A stretch of 64,000 nt of DNA from Proteromonas lacertae (taxonomy: Eukaryota > Sar > Bigyra > Opalinata > Proteromonadidae). The position numbers and the translations under genes were made by a program. The notes beneath the pieces are model-generated. The model worked only from the letters and a program-made list of their open reading frames with translations, was not told the origin of the DNA and did not search any database. The stretch is taken from positions 1 through 64,000 of the forward strand of contig NGBS01000014.1 in NCBI GenBank assembly GCA_002245135.1. The letters are read 5' to 3'. Position 1 is the stretch's first letter. Every line of letters starts with the position of its first letter. Positions 48,252 through 60,652 of the stretch are shown here, piece by piece.

Positions 48252-48545
48252 TTAACGAGGTTGATGTATCATCGGTGGATTTTGCTTATGATCTTTTTGA
48301 TGAGATGGCTGAGGTTTTTCGTGCATATGTTGAACTTCACTTCTCTCGTCTTTCTTTGGAGGAGGGGGTGCTTCTTTCATAGGCTTTCCTAACACTCCTG
48401 ACTGTAAAACTACTTCTTCACTGCCTTCTGTTGGAGCTTCTATTTTATCTTCTGATTTCCTGTGTTCTTTTGATGTAGGTCGAGCAACTCGTGATCCTCC
48501 TACGACTGTGGCCGGCTCTATTTTCTTACCGTCTTCAGTATTCAT
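48252..48545 (-). CDS. DAP1/DAPL1-like small protein
   Basis: Intronless, 97 residues, proline- and lysine-rich with no hydrophobic core, as expected for the intrinsically disordered death-associated protein 1 family. Family pattern visible: basic region with VVGGSRVARP, then LQSGVLGKPMKEAPPPP (family S-G-V-x-x-x ... PP), HEKPQPSHQKDHKQ (family H-x-K-P) and a C-terminal MIHQPR matching the family's terminal I-x-Q-P-R. DAP1 is linked to autophagy control, and DAP1 and DAPL1 homologues are reported to occupy the peptide exit tunnel of dormant ribosomes. Assignment is by motif order only. Confidence 0.65.
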   Translation of the reverse strand: MNTEDGKKIEPATVVGGSRVARPTSKEHRKSEDKIEAPTEGSEEVVLQSGVLGKPMKEAPPPPKKDERSEVQHMHEKPQPSHQKDHKQNPPMIHQPR

Positions 48546-48662
48546 TTATAAAATCAAAAAGTATCTTTTAGAAAAAATGTAACGAATAAAAATGCATCAG
48601 TTACACCTATGATTTTATTTCTTCATAAACAATGAAAGAGCAATGAAATTATAAACAAATAA

Positions 48663-50838
48663 CTACGTTCTATAAGCTTCTTCAAGTCTATTATATATTC
48701 TCATCAACAAATTCATGACTTCACTAACATTTGGTATTACAACACTCTCTTCTGTGAATAGCATCTTAATTTTGCATGCTGTTTCAATATCTTTTCTACA
48801 TGATAATTCATATCTATATATTATACATATAAAAACTATACTTATCTTCAAAAACTTCATAATAATCTAAAACAATTCTGAAATAAGTAAAAATTTTGTT
48901 TAATTCTTCATGATCTTGTATAGTTGGAGGAACTATAAATATGAAGAATAATATATAAAACATTATACTCAATTTTTGTTGCTGTACTAAAGGTATTTCC
49001 ATTTTCATCTCTGTAAACATAAGATTCACTAAGTGAGGAATATTTGCAGACACAAATAACAAGCAATCTCTTATAAAGTTCATATAAATAACCGCTTCAT
49101 TATCATTATCATCATTATGCAAACGTTTCTTAATAACTTCTACAGGTTTTACTTCAATTTTTGGTTCAGGTAAAAAAGCTATCTTACTCAACTCATTATA
49201 TACATAATCAGGATCATATTCAATCTTTATTCTTTCTTTTTCTTCTGGACTAACATCAGGTGATTCCAACAATTTCTTACCAATCTTTCTAATCTGATCT
49301 TTTGTCACTTCTGGTAATCTTTTATTCTTCAATACTTTATGAAATGCATCAGGACAAGATTTAACATAATGTTCAACCAAATCAACATTCTTAAATATAT
49401 GTTCAGGATTAATACTACAATAACTCATATATTTTAAAGCTTCATTTCTAAATGGACAGGTTGTGTGATGCCAAATTAGTTTATCTCTTTTCATTGTATG
49501 ATGAGGTTCAAATGCACAATAAACACGATCTTCATTTGGATTAATCTTGAATTTTCTTTCTATTTTTATATAAATATATAAACGTAAATATATATGTATA
49601 TACTTTTTTTATTTTGTTCTATTTCACTCCACTTTTCTTCATATATTCTCTTCTTTGATTGTTGTATTTGAAGTCTCTGAGATGCTGTCTGTAACTTTTC
49701 TGTTACTGCTCTATTTTGAATATAAATAAATATAAATAATTATTACTGAGTTTGTTGAGAAGCCATTATTCTTCTTTCTTCTAATTTTTCTCCTCTTTCA
49801 ATCAATTTGTTATAATTCTATATAAAAACAGAATAATGTTAATAATGAATATATATATATATTTACATTTCGTATTTCCATTTCCTTATATTCACTAACT
49901 AAAGCAGAGTACTTTTCCTTCCAATATTCAGCTCCTAAATCTGCCACTATTTCTTCTCCAATTCTAATCTTGGTTTTTGCAACATAAATATTCATTGGGA
50001 TATATTTATCAATATAACATTGAATAATACTTACATTTGCATTTCTAGGTATTAGTCTAACATCATAATTTCTACATAATTTATATAATAAAAATAATAA
50101 AAAAAAATACTCTGTAACAATTCTATTTTGATTTTCTATTACTGAAGCTTGAATATACCCTAATTCATTTGTTTTTGATTTATGAACTATATTCATTCTA
50201 TTCAGTTCATCTTTACCTCCAAGATCAAAATCAAATGAATAGCAATAAATTCCATTATCCTATTTATATTTTTATTATATTTTTAGTATATATATATATA
50301 CAAGTTTAGTCAATTCTTGCCATTCTCTTTCGGAGTATAATGTTCCATATAAAACACCAACTAGATCATTATGATGAAATTTTTTCCTTGCAAAACAACC
50401 ATATTCTGGATGATTAAATCCTTGTGAGATCATTTTGGCTGGATTCCTTGCATCAGTGATTACTTCAACAGATAAACCATCGTTGAATTTATGAGAGTTT
50501 AACATATTTAATGCCTCACTTTTTCTATCAGCATCACTAATATTTCATATACTATACATTTCATCTAATTTATGCTTTTCTTTAATTGGAGTCTTACCTT
50601 TTATTGTTATGCTTGTAAACATATTCTCAAATCTGTGTAACTCGTTTGATTTACTCAATTCACCTACAAAATGACAATTATTTGAATTAATACATTTCAA
50701 AAGTGTATTGTGCGTAGGTATATTGTGATCAATGAAGTATTTATTACAATCATCTGATATCTATTCATCAAATATATTCTATTATACATAAATATCCGTG
50801 ATCATTTTAAATTTACTTTCTTTTTCATATTCATTCAT
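48663..50838 (-). CDS. SET-domain protein with coiled coil and double CHHC zinc finger
   Basis: Start MNEYEKESKF at 50838. N-terminal C/H cluster (CNKYFIDHNIPTHNTLLKC). SET-like domain from about 50450: YGCFARKKFHHNDLVGVLYG, YCYSFDFDLGGKDE, IPRNANVSI, VAKTKIRIGEEIVADLGAEYW. A Q/K-rich coiled coil follows (about 49810-49600), then two CHHC fingers: CAFEPHHTMK...WHHTTC (C-x5-H-x9-H-x3-C) and CSINPEH...EHYVKSC. CHHC fingers occur in GTSF1, TRM13 and U11-48K, all RNA-linked proteins. The usual SET N-H-S-C is replaced by R-N-A-N, so methyltransferase activity is uncertain. An in-frame TGA occurs near 50550 (after DEMYSI), where I find no in-frame intron. The last ~100 residues are helical and unrecognised. 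Stop TAG at 48663. Confidence 0.7.
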
Positions 50839-50943
50839 TTTTTCAGACTTTTCTCAATGCCAGATCTGATCGTTTGGGATTTCTATCAAACCTTTGGCTT
50901 GAGAATTAGTCATTTTCTAGCATATTCTATTTCACTTATACTA

Positions 50944-53186
50944 ATGCAAGCTGTGTTTAGATTAAGAAGATTTGCAAGGCCATCAGTAGTTCGTAATGTT
51001 TCAAGAAGTTTCAGGTTTGTTGCACCAAAGACTTGTATCATTTTTTGTTTAGTATATAGTAACTTGCATTCCAAGTTATAATTTAAGAAATTTTTCAACT
51101 GTTAATTTTGATAAGGCACAAGAATTTGAATTCAAGACAGAAACAAAGAAAATTCTTGATATAGTGACAAATTCTATTTATACAGATAAAGAAGTGTTTT
51201 TAAGAGAATTAATAAGTAACTCTAGTGATGCTTGTGAACAATTACGTCATGCAGAACTAACAGATCAAAAAATCAAAGAAAAAGAAACGCCATTACAAGT
51301 TGAAATTACAACAGATGAAAGTGCTCGTACTTTAACCATTCATGATACAGGAATTGGTATGACAAAAGATCAATTAATAAGTAATCTTGGAACGTTAGCG
51401 AGATCAGGAACAAAGGCATTTCTTGAAAGTTCCAATGATGCAGATTTAAAAAGCAATTTGATTGGTCAATTTGGTGTTGGTTTTTATTCTGCTTTTATGG
51501 TAGCTGACAATGTTGATGTATATTCCTTACCAGCAATAAAAGATGAAAAGCCTTATTTATGGACATCTGATGGTTCAGGTAAATACAAAGTAGTAGAAGC
51601 AGGAAATAATGTAAAGAGAGGAACAACAATCGTATTACATATTAAACAATCAGAAATACAGTATTGCACATCTGCAACAGTAGAAAGAATAATTAAGAAA
51701 TATTCCAATTTCATCAACTTCCCTATTCTATTAAATGGTAAAAAAATGAATACAGTAGAAGCCTTATGGATGAAATCAAAATCACAAATATCAGAAGATC
51801 AATATAATGAGTTTTATAAATACATTGGTCAAGCTTGGGATACTCCATTATATCATTTACATTTTACAGCTGATGCACCATTATCATTACATACTTTATT
51901 CTTCATACCATCTGTGAACAATGAGAAACATGGTTTTGCTAAATTAGATTCTAAGATTAACATGTATTCACGTAAAGTTTTGATTGAAGCTAAAACTAGA
52001 AGATTATTACCTGATTGGTTGAGATTTATATCTGGTGTAGTGGATAGTGAAGATTTACCTTTGAGTATATCTAGAGAAAATCCACAAGATTCTATGTTGA
52101 TTGAAAGAATAAAAAGAGTATATATATTTATATAGATTATATTATATATATATATATATATAGATTATTACAAAAAAATTAATCAATTTCTTTGCTGATG
52201 AAATGAAAAAGGATCGAACCAAGTTTGAAAGCTTTTACAAAGAATTTAGTGAATATTTAAAAGAAGGAGCATTAATAGATGAAAGTTATCGAGCAGATTT
52301 AGCAAGATTATTCTTATACGAATCAGCAGATAGTGAAGCTGGAAAGTTATTATCATTAGATGAATATATAGCAACATTACCATCAGAACAAAACACTCTC
52401 TATTTCTTATTCAGCCCTACAAGACAAGAAGCATTGAATTCACCTTATTATGAAGCTTTTAAGAAGAATAAAATCAATGTAATATTCGTATATACTCCTG
52501 TAGATGATTTGTTATTATCAACAATGAAAACATATCAAAATAAGAAATTTGTTAGTTGTGAAACTACTGATGTTGATAGCTTATTATCCAATAAGAATCC
52601 AGTAGTTGAAAAAGCCAATAATAATAATAATAATAATAAAACTGAAATAATAGATAAAGATCCTGAAGTAACTAAGTTTGTAGATTGGTTGAAATTAACA
52701 TTAAACTCAAAAGCTAGTGAAGTTAAACCGACTAGTAGATTGGTATCTTCACCAGCTATGGTGACTTCCAAACACAGTTCATCTTTAAATCGAATGATGA
52801 AAATGGTGAATATGCCTAATGGCAGTGGAGCCAACACAATGGAAACTCCCAGATTAACATTGGAGATTAATTTAAGACATCCATTTGTACAGAGATTGAA
52901 TGAATTGAGAGAGAAGAATAATGATCTTGCTAGTTTGTTGGCTGAACAAATGTATGATAATTGCTGTATTTCTGCTGGATTGATGTCTGATCCTAGAGAT
53001 ATGATTCCTAGATTGAACAACATGATGAATATCTTAGCTGAATATGGTGAAAAGACTGATATTTCTAGTGGAATAGTACATAAAAAAGAAGAAGATTCTA
53101 AAAGTACACCACTAAAAGAAGAAAAAGTACAAGAAGGAGTAAAATCACCTTCAATTGAAGAAATATTTAAAAATACTAGTAAATAA
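50944..53186 (+). CDS. TRAP1: TRAP1-type organellar Hsp90
   Basis: ATP-dependent chaperone of the mitochondrial Hsp90 class. Exons 50944-51014, 51088-52117 and 52164-53186 sum to 708 codons, so 707 residues, close to human TRAP1. The start at 50944 gives MQAVFRLRRFARPSVVRNVS, arginine-rich and without acids, as in a mitochondrial presequence. ATPase domain: SNSSDACEQLRHAEL (Hsp90 N-S-x-D-A), HDTGIGMT and GQFGVGFYSAFMVAD. The middle domain has the catalytic-loop arginine region LPLSISRENPQ. The C-terminal dimerisation region lacks the charged linker and MEEVD of cytosolic Hsp90. An asparagine run (about 52615-52635) and an acidic/lysine tail are lineage additions. The first intron (73 nt) is longer than its neighbours. 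Confidence 0.93.
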
Positions 53187-53228
53187 ATCTGATTCACAAT
53201 AAATAATGATCTTTATTTTTTCGAATTA

Positions 53229-55675
53229 TATATTTGTTGTTTGTACGAATTAAAAAATAGAAAAATTCATTTTGGGGTTATGAAAAATTATCAAAAAATG
53301 CTTGGCTTGTTCATTCACTAAATTTCATTTTGATTTTTGAAATGAATAAACCAAATAGAAGATCCAAAAGTAGATCAAAAAATAATGAAAAGAATAAGAA
53401 TTATAAAATCGTAAAATGTAGTTCAAATGATTTAGTAGAAGAAAGTTTTGAGTGTGAATATGTTTTAGCGTTCTTGTATTTATTTTTAAAAGACATTGAT
53501 AATGTATATTTTTATGGTAATATAAATTTGCTAGACTGTGAAATTTCTTGATAAAGCATTGAAATTATGTAGAAGTGACCAACAAAAATACCATTGTTTA
53601 TTCTATTTGAGTGAGATGTACTACAAGATGGGTAATCTGAAGAAATCAATAAACTACTTGAATAAATCTCTAAATATTCCTAACATAATAAATAATAAAT
53701 TCAATTGTAATTACTGTTTAGCTCAATGTTATTATGAAGATGTATATTATATATATATATATATATATGATAATAAACACTAGAGAAATTATGGTGAATG
53801 TTTATCTCATTTATCTGCTTCAATAAAACACTGTTCATCCTCTAATAATAAATATGGCTGTAATATACTGTATGGAAAATGTTATTCGTTGATTGTATAA
53901 ATATATAATATAATAAATGCTTATATATATGTATATATATAATAGAATATGAATAAAGAATCAATCCATCATTTTAAAGAATCTTTGAAATATGCAAATT
54001 CAAAAATGAAGAAGAATATTTGTTGTGATTTATTGAGTAAAGAATACATGAGAATTGTATATATAAAATGGTAATTAATGATTAATAGAATGAGTTTATC
54101 CTTGGAATAGGTTATAGTAAAGCATGTTTATTATACAGTGTTTATGATGAAGAAAGACTAGAAATGTACGAACGAATAATTGATTATTATGAGAAGCAAG
54201 AAAACTATAAAGAATTAATTCGTTATTTGGAATTGGAAATAGAGATATGTAAGAATGAAGAAGAAAAGAATAAATTGATTGAATTATTGGCAGAATATAA
54301 AAGAAAATTAAAAAATAAGAGAGAAGAGAATATAAAAAGAAGTTTCGAAGAAGAAGAAGAAAAGAAAGAAAAAGAATTAATTAAACAACTAACAGTTGTT
54401 AATAGATATTCAATGGATTTGTCAAACAAATATGAAAGAGAAAAGAAAAAAGCATTTGATTATTATAATATAAAGGAATATATGAAAGTATAGTTATATA
54501 TTCAATATATTTTTATCATTTAAGGCAATTGAGTGTTTTAAAAATGCTTTAAAGAATGCATATACAATAGTCCAAGTAAATAACTGTAATATTAATATAA
54601 GCAATTGCTATAGTTTATTAGTATGTTGTATTATGTATATTTTTAGAAAATGGATGATAAAATAATTCCACACATCAAAGCTGCAGTGGAATCATCTTAT
54701 TCTGATCATAGAAGATATGAATGTTGTTGTTATGTAGTAAATACTTATGTCAAAGTTGTATTTTTGTTTTATTGTTTTAATTAAATTATATAATAGGGAA
54801 ATAAGAAGAAGGCATATGAATATCAAAAAGAGACAATGAAATACGCTTATACTAATGAAGAAAAATACAAATGTAATGTTAATTTAGCAAAATTATTGAA
54901 TAGTTATGTATATATATATATATATATATTATTTTAGGAAGACTTAGAAGATAAAATAAAGTATTATGAAATTGCATTGAAATATGCCACAACACAAGAA
55001 GATAAGAATTCATGTTATACTGTATTGAGTTTATTGTCTAATTTAATGGTATATTCTGATGATTATTGTGTTTTTAGATGAATTATGATATGTCAATTAA
55101 ATATTGCACAGAATTACTAAAGACAGCTACTACAAAACAAGATAAATTCAATTGTAATAACACTTTAGGAATTAATTATATGATTAAAGTATTTTCTATT
55201 TTTTTGTTATATGTAATGTATATATTAGAAAGATTTTGAAACAGGATTAAAGTATTTCAGAGATGCTACAATTTATGCATCTACAGACTATGATAAAGCT
55301 GTTGCTTTTTATGTAATAGGAACAACTTATTGTTGTTTAGTATTTGTTTTATTTAATGATAATATATAGGAAAAATTTGAAGAAGCTATATCTGCAATAG
55401 AATCTTCATTTGGATTATTAAAAAATGTAAAGGAAGGATGTTACAATTGCAGAAAGATATTAGGTTATTGCTATTTAAAAATTGTATAATTTTATCTAAT
55501 AATGAATAATAGGGAAAATATGAAGAAGCTGTTGATCATTGGATATATACAACCAAAAATGCTCCATCAAAAGATGATAAATACATATCAAATCAAAATT
55601 TAGGGTTATGTTATATATTTTTGGTATTAATACATTGTAATTTTATTAATATAGAATAAACCTAAAGAAGCAATT
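53229..55675 (+). repeat. Tandem duplication unit, copy A (near-identical part)
   Basis: Nearly identical to 58190-60652, starting about 110 bases before the ATG. The offset is 4,961 bp at the start and rises to 4,969 and 4,977 after two AT-dinucleotide introns that are longer in copy B. The first substitutions I see lie near 55450. After 55675 the copies diverge. Confidence 0.9.
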
Positions 55676-58175
55676 ACAAATTTGGAAAGGAGTCTGATGT
55701 ATTGTTCATCTGATGATAATAAGTGTAGAACATATGTATTTCTATCCAAATGCTACTCAAAATCTGTATATCAATATTTCTGTAATATTTAGGGAAATGA
55801 TGAAAAAGCTAAAGAATATTGCTCAAAAGCTAAAAATTCTACTAATGATCCTAAAAAGAAAAGAATAATAGATGAAGATATTGGAACTGCTTTTATTGAT
55901 GAAAATAATGATGAAAAAGAAGTAAAAGTAATACCTATTGATCATCAGGAATTTTTATTAAAAGGTTTAAAAGAAAAGAATTATGAGAGTAGTGAAGGAT
56001 GTAATGATAAACCAACAAATAAAAATGATGAAGCTATCTTATCTGATAATGTAAATGATTTTGCATTAGTATATAATTGTTGTTGTTATTATAAATAGGA
56101 AATAGAAAAATGTATTTTAGCAGCAGATAAGCCTTTAGGAAACTTTCGACAATATGAAATGAACTTTACAGTAAGTGAAGATTATCGTAACAAAGTATAA
56201 GTATGGCTAATTAGTTTTACTAGAAACTATATGAAAAACAACTTCAGTATCTTGAAGAAGCAATGAAATATGTAGAAACAAATGCTGATAAATACTTAAT
56301 TTATACTAGAATAGGAAAATGTTTATTCAACAGTGTATAAATATCATTCAATATATATAATACAATAGCAGAAGAAAGAAGAAGCTATATCTTACTTTAA
56401 AACTGCATTAGACTATCTTCCATCTGATGAGAATTATTTTTACTGTAATTTGAGAATAGCTGAATGTTATAAATACCTTGTATTTATGAGAATATATTTT
56501 ATCAATAGAAGAAATATGAAGAAGCAATCAAATATTATTGTAAAGCTGTTAAACATTCAACCAAAAAAGAGACTGTATATAAATGTAAAAAAATGATTGG
56601 CATCTGTTATACATATATTGTATTCTACTCATTTTATTTGATAGAGAGAAAGAGGAAAAGCAGTTGAATCATTTAAAGAAGCATTAAAATATATTTCATC
56701 CAATGATGATAAATATGAATGTAATTGTCTATTAGCATCATTGTATTATGTGATGGTATATTTATATCATTTAATTACACATATAGAAAGAATATAAATC
56801 AGCAATAGAATGTGGAAGAGAATCATTGAAGAATGCTTCAACAGAAGAAAAGAAACTATCACCATTAAACACAATAGCCACTAGTTATTATTTCTCTGTA
56901 TTATTCTTTTTTTCTTATAAATTCAGGGAGAATTTGAATCTTCAATTGAGTATTTTGAGTCATTAATGAATTTAACGAAAAAAGAGAATGACAAAATCAG
57001 ATATATGAGACATTTAGGTGATTGTTACATCAAAGTTGTATATTTTTTAAAATGTAATACTTTATTAGAAACAATATGAAAAAGCAATCTCTACTTTATT
57101 GTCTTTATCAAAAGTTGCTTATTGTATAAGAGATAAACATAATGCAAATTATTTTTTAGCATTATGTTATAGCATTCTTGTATATACATATATAGAAATA
57201 ATTAATATATGAAATAGAATAAAGAAAAAGAAGCTATTCAATATATGGAGAAGGGCTTGTTATACTCTACAACTGATGAAGAGAAATATCAAACAAATAA
57301 CTGTTTAGGAAGATTTCATTTGAAAATTGTATATTATTCAATTATAATGTAAAAAGGGACATTATGATAAAGGATGTGATTATTATACGAAATGTAGGAA
57401 TTATGCAATCAATGAAAGTCAAAAAGAGGAATGTGATAAATATATTGGTTTTTCTTATTTTCAAAGAGTATATCATTTATATGATTATGAATATAGGGAA
57501 AATATACAGAAGCAATTCCATTTTTTAAATCTTTTATAAAACTAACAAAGAATGAAAATGATATAATTGAATATAAACATAGGTTATGTGAATGTTACCT
57601 CAAAACAGTATATTATATAATACTAAATGAATTTAATAGAATCAATATGAAAAAGCAATTCCCTGTTTATTGTTTTTATTGAAAGTTGCAAATAATAAAA
57701 GTGATAAATATTATTCCTATATTCATTTAGGAAGATGTTACTATTTAGTAGTATATTTTATTATATAAATATGAAATAGGATAAACCAAAAGAATCTGTT
57801 CAATATTTAGAAAAGAGTCTGATATATTCTACAACTAATGAAGAGAAATGCAAAGCATATAATTGTTTAGGAACAACCTATATAAAAATTGTATATTATT
57901 CTTTTATAATGTAAAAGAGAGAATTTGATAAAGCTTGTGATTATTTGATGAAGTGTAAGAAATTTATATCTAATGATGATGATAAAGAAGAAACTGATAG
58001 ATTATTAGGTATTTCATTTTTTCAAAGCGTATATTTATTTTGTATATGACAAATATAGGGAAGATACAGAGAAGCTATTCCATATTTGGAAAATACATTA
58101 AGAGTATCGAAAGATATCAAAGTATTATATACATTTAAAACTTTTATGGATATATGCTATTCACAAATATCTTAA
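53342..58175 (+). CDS. TPR-like repeat protein A, about 30 exons
   Basis: Starts MNKPNRRSKSRSKNNEKNKN at 53342 and ends with TAA at 58175. After two N-terminal exons and one long exon with a charged coiled coil (54115-54487), nearly every exon is about 105-130 nt and encodes one TPR-like unit of about 37 residues: K-x-E/K-E-A-I-x-Y/H-x4-L/A, then T-x3-D-K-Y, then L-G-x-C-Y at the exon end. Introns are about 25-50 nt, GTAT...TAG, always at the same place between repeats. TPR solenoids bind proteins; the partner is unknown. One exon near 55800-56067 contains a longer charged insert. Exon joins were checked for about half the gene; the rest follow the same pattern. Confidence 0.82.
56657..56947 (+). 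repeat. Homogenised block shared with TPR gene B
   Basis: 291 bp covering parts of three exons and two introns, matching 61796-62086 with one difference seen (GCATCATTG versus GCATTATTG). The flanking exons are clearly diverged, so this looks like a gene-conversion tract at a different offset (5,139 bp) from the upstream duplication. Confidence 0.85.
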
Positions 58176-58189
58176 ATATTCATTTTTTC

Positions 58190-58701
58190 TATATTTGTTG
58201 TTTGTACGAATTAAAAAATAGAAAAATTCATTTTGGGGTTATGAAAAATTATCAAAAAATGCTTGGCTTGTTCATTCACTAAATTTCATTTTGATTTTTG
58301 AAATGAATAAACCAAATAGAAGATCCAAAAGTAGATCAAAAAATAATGAAAAGAATAAGAATTATAAAATCGTAAAATGTAGTTCAAATGATTTAGTAGA
58401 AGAAAGTTTTGAGTGTGAATATGTTTTAGCGTTCTTGTATTTATTTTTAAAAGACATTGATAATGTATATTTTTATGGTAATATAAATTTGCTAGACTGT
58501 GAAATTTCTTGATAAAGCATTGAAATTATGTAGAAGTGACCAACAAAAATACCATTGTTTATTCTATTTGAGTGAGATGTACTACAAGATGGGTAATCTG
58601 AAGAAATCAATAAACTACTTGAATAAATCTCTAAATATTCCTAACATAATAAATAATAAATTCAATTGTAATTACTGTTTAGCTCAATGTTATTATGAAG
58701 A

Positions 58702-58738
<37 letters not shown>

Positions 58739-59873
58739 ATAATAAACACTAGAGAAATTATGGTGAATGTTTATCTCATTTATCTGCTTCAATAAAACAC
58801 TGTTCATCCTCTAATAATAAATATGGCTGTAATATACTGTATGGAAAATGTTATTCGTTGATTGTATAAATATATAATATAATAAATGCTTATATATATG
58901 TATATATATAATAGAATATGAATAAAGAATCAATCCATCATTTTAAAGAATCTTTGAAATATGCAAATTCAAAAATGAAGAAGAATATTTGTTGTGATTT
59001 ATTGAGTAAAGAATACATGAGAATTGTATATATAAAATGGTAATTAATGATTAATAGAATGAGTTTATCCTTGGAATAGGTTATAGTAAAGCATGTTTAT
59101 TATACAGTGTTTATGATGAAGAAAGACTAGAAATGTACGAACGAATAATTGATTATTATGAGAAGCAAGAAAACTATAAAGAATTAATTCGTTATTTGGA
59201 ATTGGAAATAGAGATATGTAAGAATGAAGAAGAAAAGAATAAATTGATTGAATTATTGGCAGAATATAAAAGAAAATTAAAAAATAAGAGAGAAGAGAAT
59301 ATAAAAAGAAGTTTCGAAGAAGAAGAAGAAAAGAAAGAAAAAGAATTAATTAAACAACTAACAGTTGTTAATAGATATTCAATGGATTTGTCAAACAAAT
59401 ATGAAAGAGAAAAGAAAAAAGCATTTGATTATTATAATATAAAGGAATATATGAAAGTATAGTTATATATTCAATATATTTTTATCATTTAAGGCAATTG
59501 AGTGTTTTAAAAATGCTTTAAAGAATGCATATACAATAGTCCAAGTAAATAACTGTAATATTAATATAAGCAATTGCTATAGTTTATTAGTATGTTGTAT
59601 TATGTATATTTTTAGAAAATGGATGATAAAATAATTCCACACATCAAAGCTGCAGTGGAATCATCTTATTCTGATCATAGAAGATATGAATGTTGTTGTT
59701 ATGTAGTAAATACTTATGTCAAAGTTGTATTTTTGTTTTATTGTTTTAATTAAATTATATAATAGGGAAATAAGAAGAAGGCATATGAATATCAAAAAGA
59801 GACAATGAAATACGCTTATACTAATGAAGAAAAATACAAATGTAATGTTAATTTAGCAAAATTATTGAATAGT

Positions 59874-59910
<37 letters not shown>

Positions 59911-60652
59911 TTAGGAAGACTTAGAAGATAAAATAAAGTATTATGAAATTGCATTGAAATATGCCACAACACAAGAAGATAAGAATTCATGTTATACTGT
60001 ATTGAGTTTATTGTCTAATTTAATGGTATATTCTGATGATTATTGTGTTTTTAGATGAATTATGATATGTCAATTAAATATTGCACAGAATTACTAAAGA
60101 CAGCTACTACAAAACAAGATAAATTCAATTGTAATAACACTTTAGGAATTAATTATATGATTAAAGTATTTTCTATTTTTTTGTTATATGTAATGTATAT
60201 ATTAGAAAGATTTTGAAACAGGATTAAAGTATTTCAGAGATGCTACAATTTATGCATCTACAGACTATGATAAAGCTGTTGCTTTTTATGTAATAGGAAC
60301 AACTTATTGTTGTTTAGTATTTGTTTTATTTAATGATAATATATAGGAAAAATTTGAAGAAGCTATATCTGCAATAGAATCTTCATTTGGATTATTAAAA
60401 AATGTAAAGGAAGGATGTTACAATTGCAGAATGCTATTAGGTTATTGCTATTTAAAAATTGTATAATTTTATCTACTAATGAATAATAGGGAAAATATGA
60501 AGAAGCTGTTGATCATTGGATATATACAACCAAAAATGCTCCATCAAAAGATGATAAATACATATCATATCAAAATTTAGGGTTATGTTATATATTTTTG
60601 GTATTAATACATTGTAATTTTATTAATATAGAATAAACCTAAAGAAGCAATT
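58190..60652 (+). repeat. Tandem duplication unit, copy B (near-identical part)
   Basis: Second copy of 53229-55675. It begins only 15 bases after the stop codon of gene A and contains its own upstream region, so both genes share the same proximal promoter sequence. Confidence 0.9.

Noticed and set aside
50857-50943. Upstream in-frame start for TRAP1
   Set aside because: It would add a hydrophobic non-presequence segment. The ATG at 50944 gives a normal mitochondrial-type N-terminus and family length.
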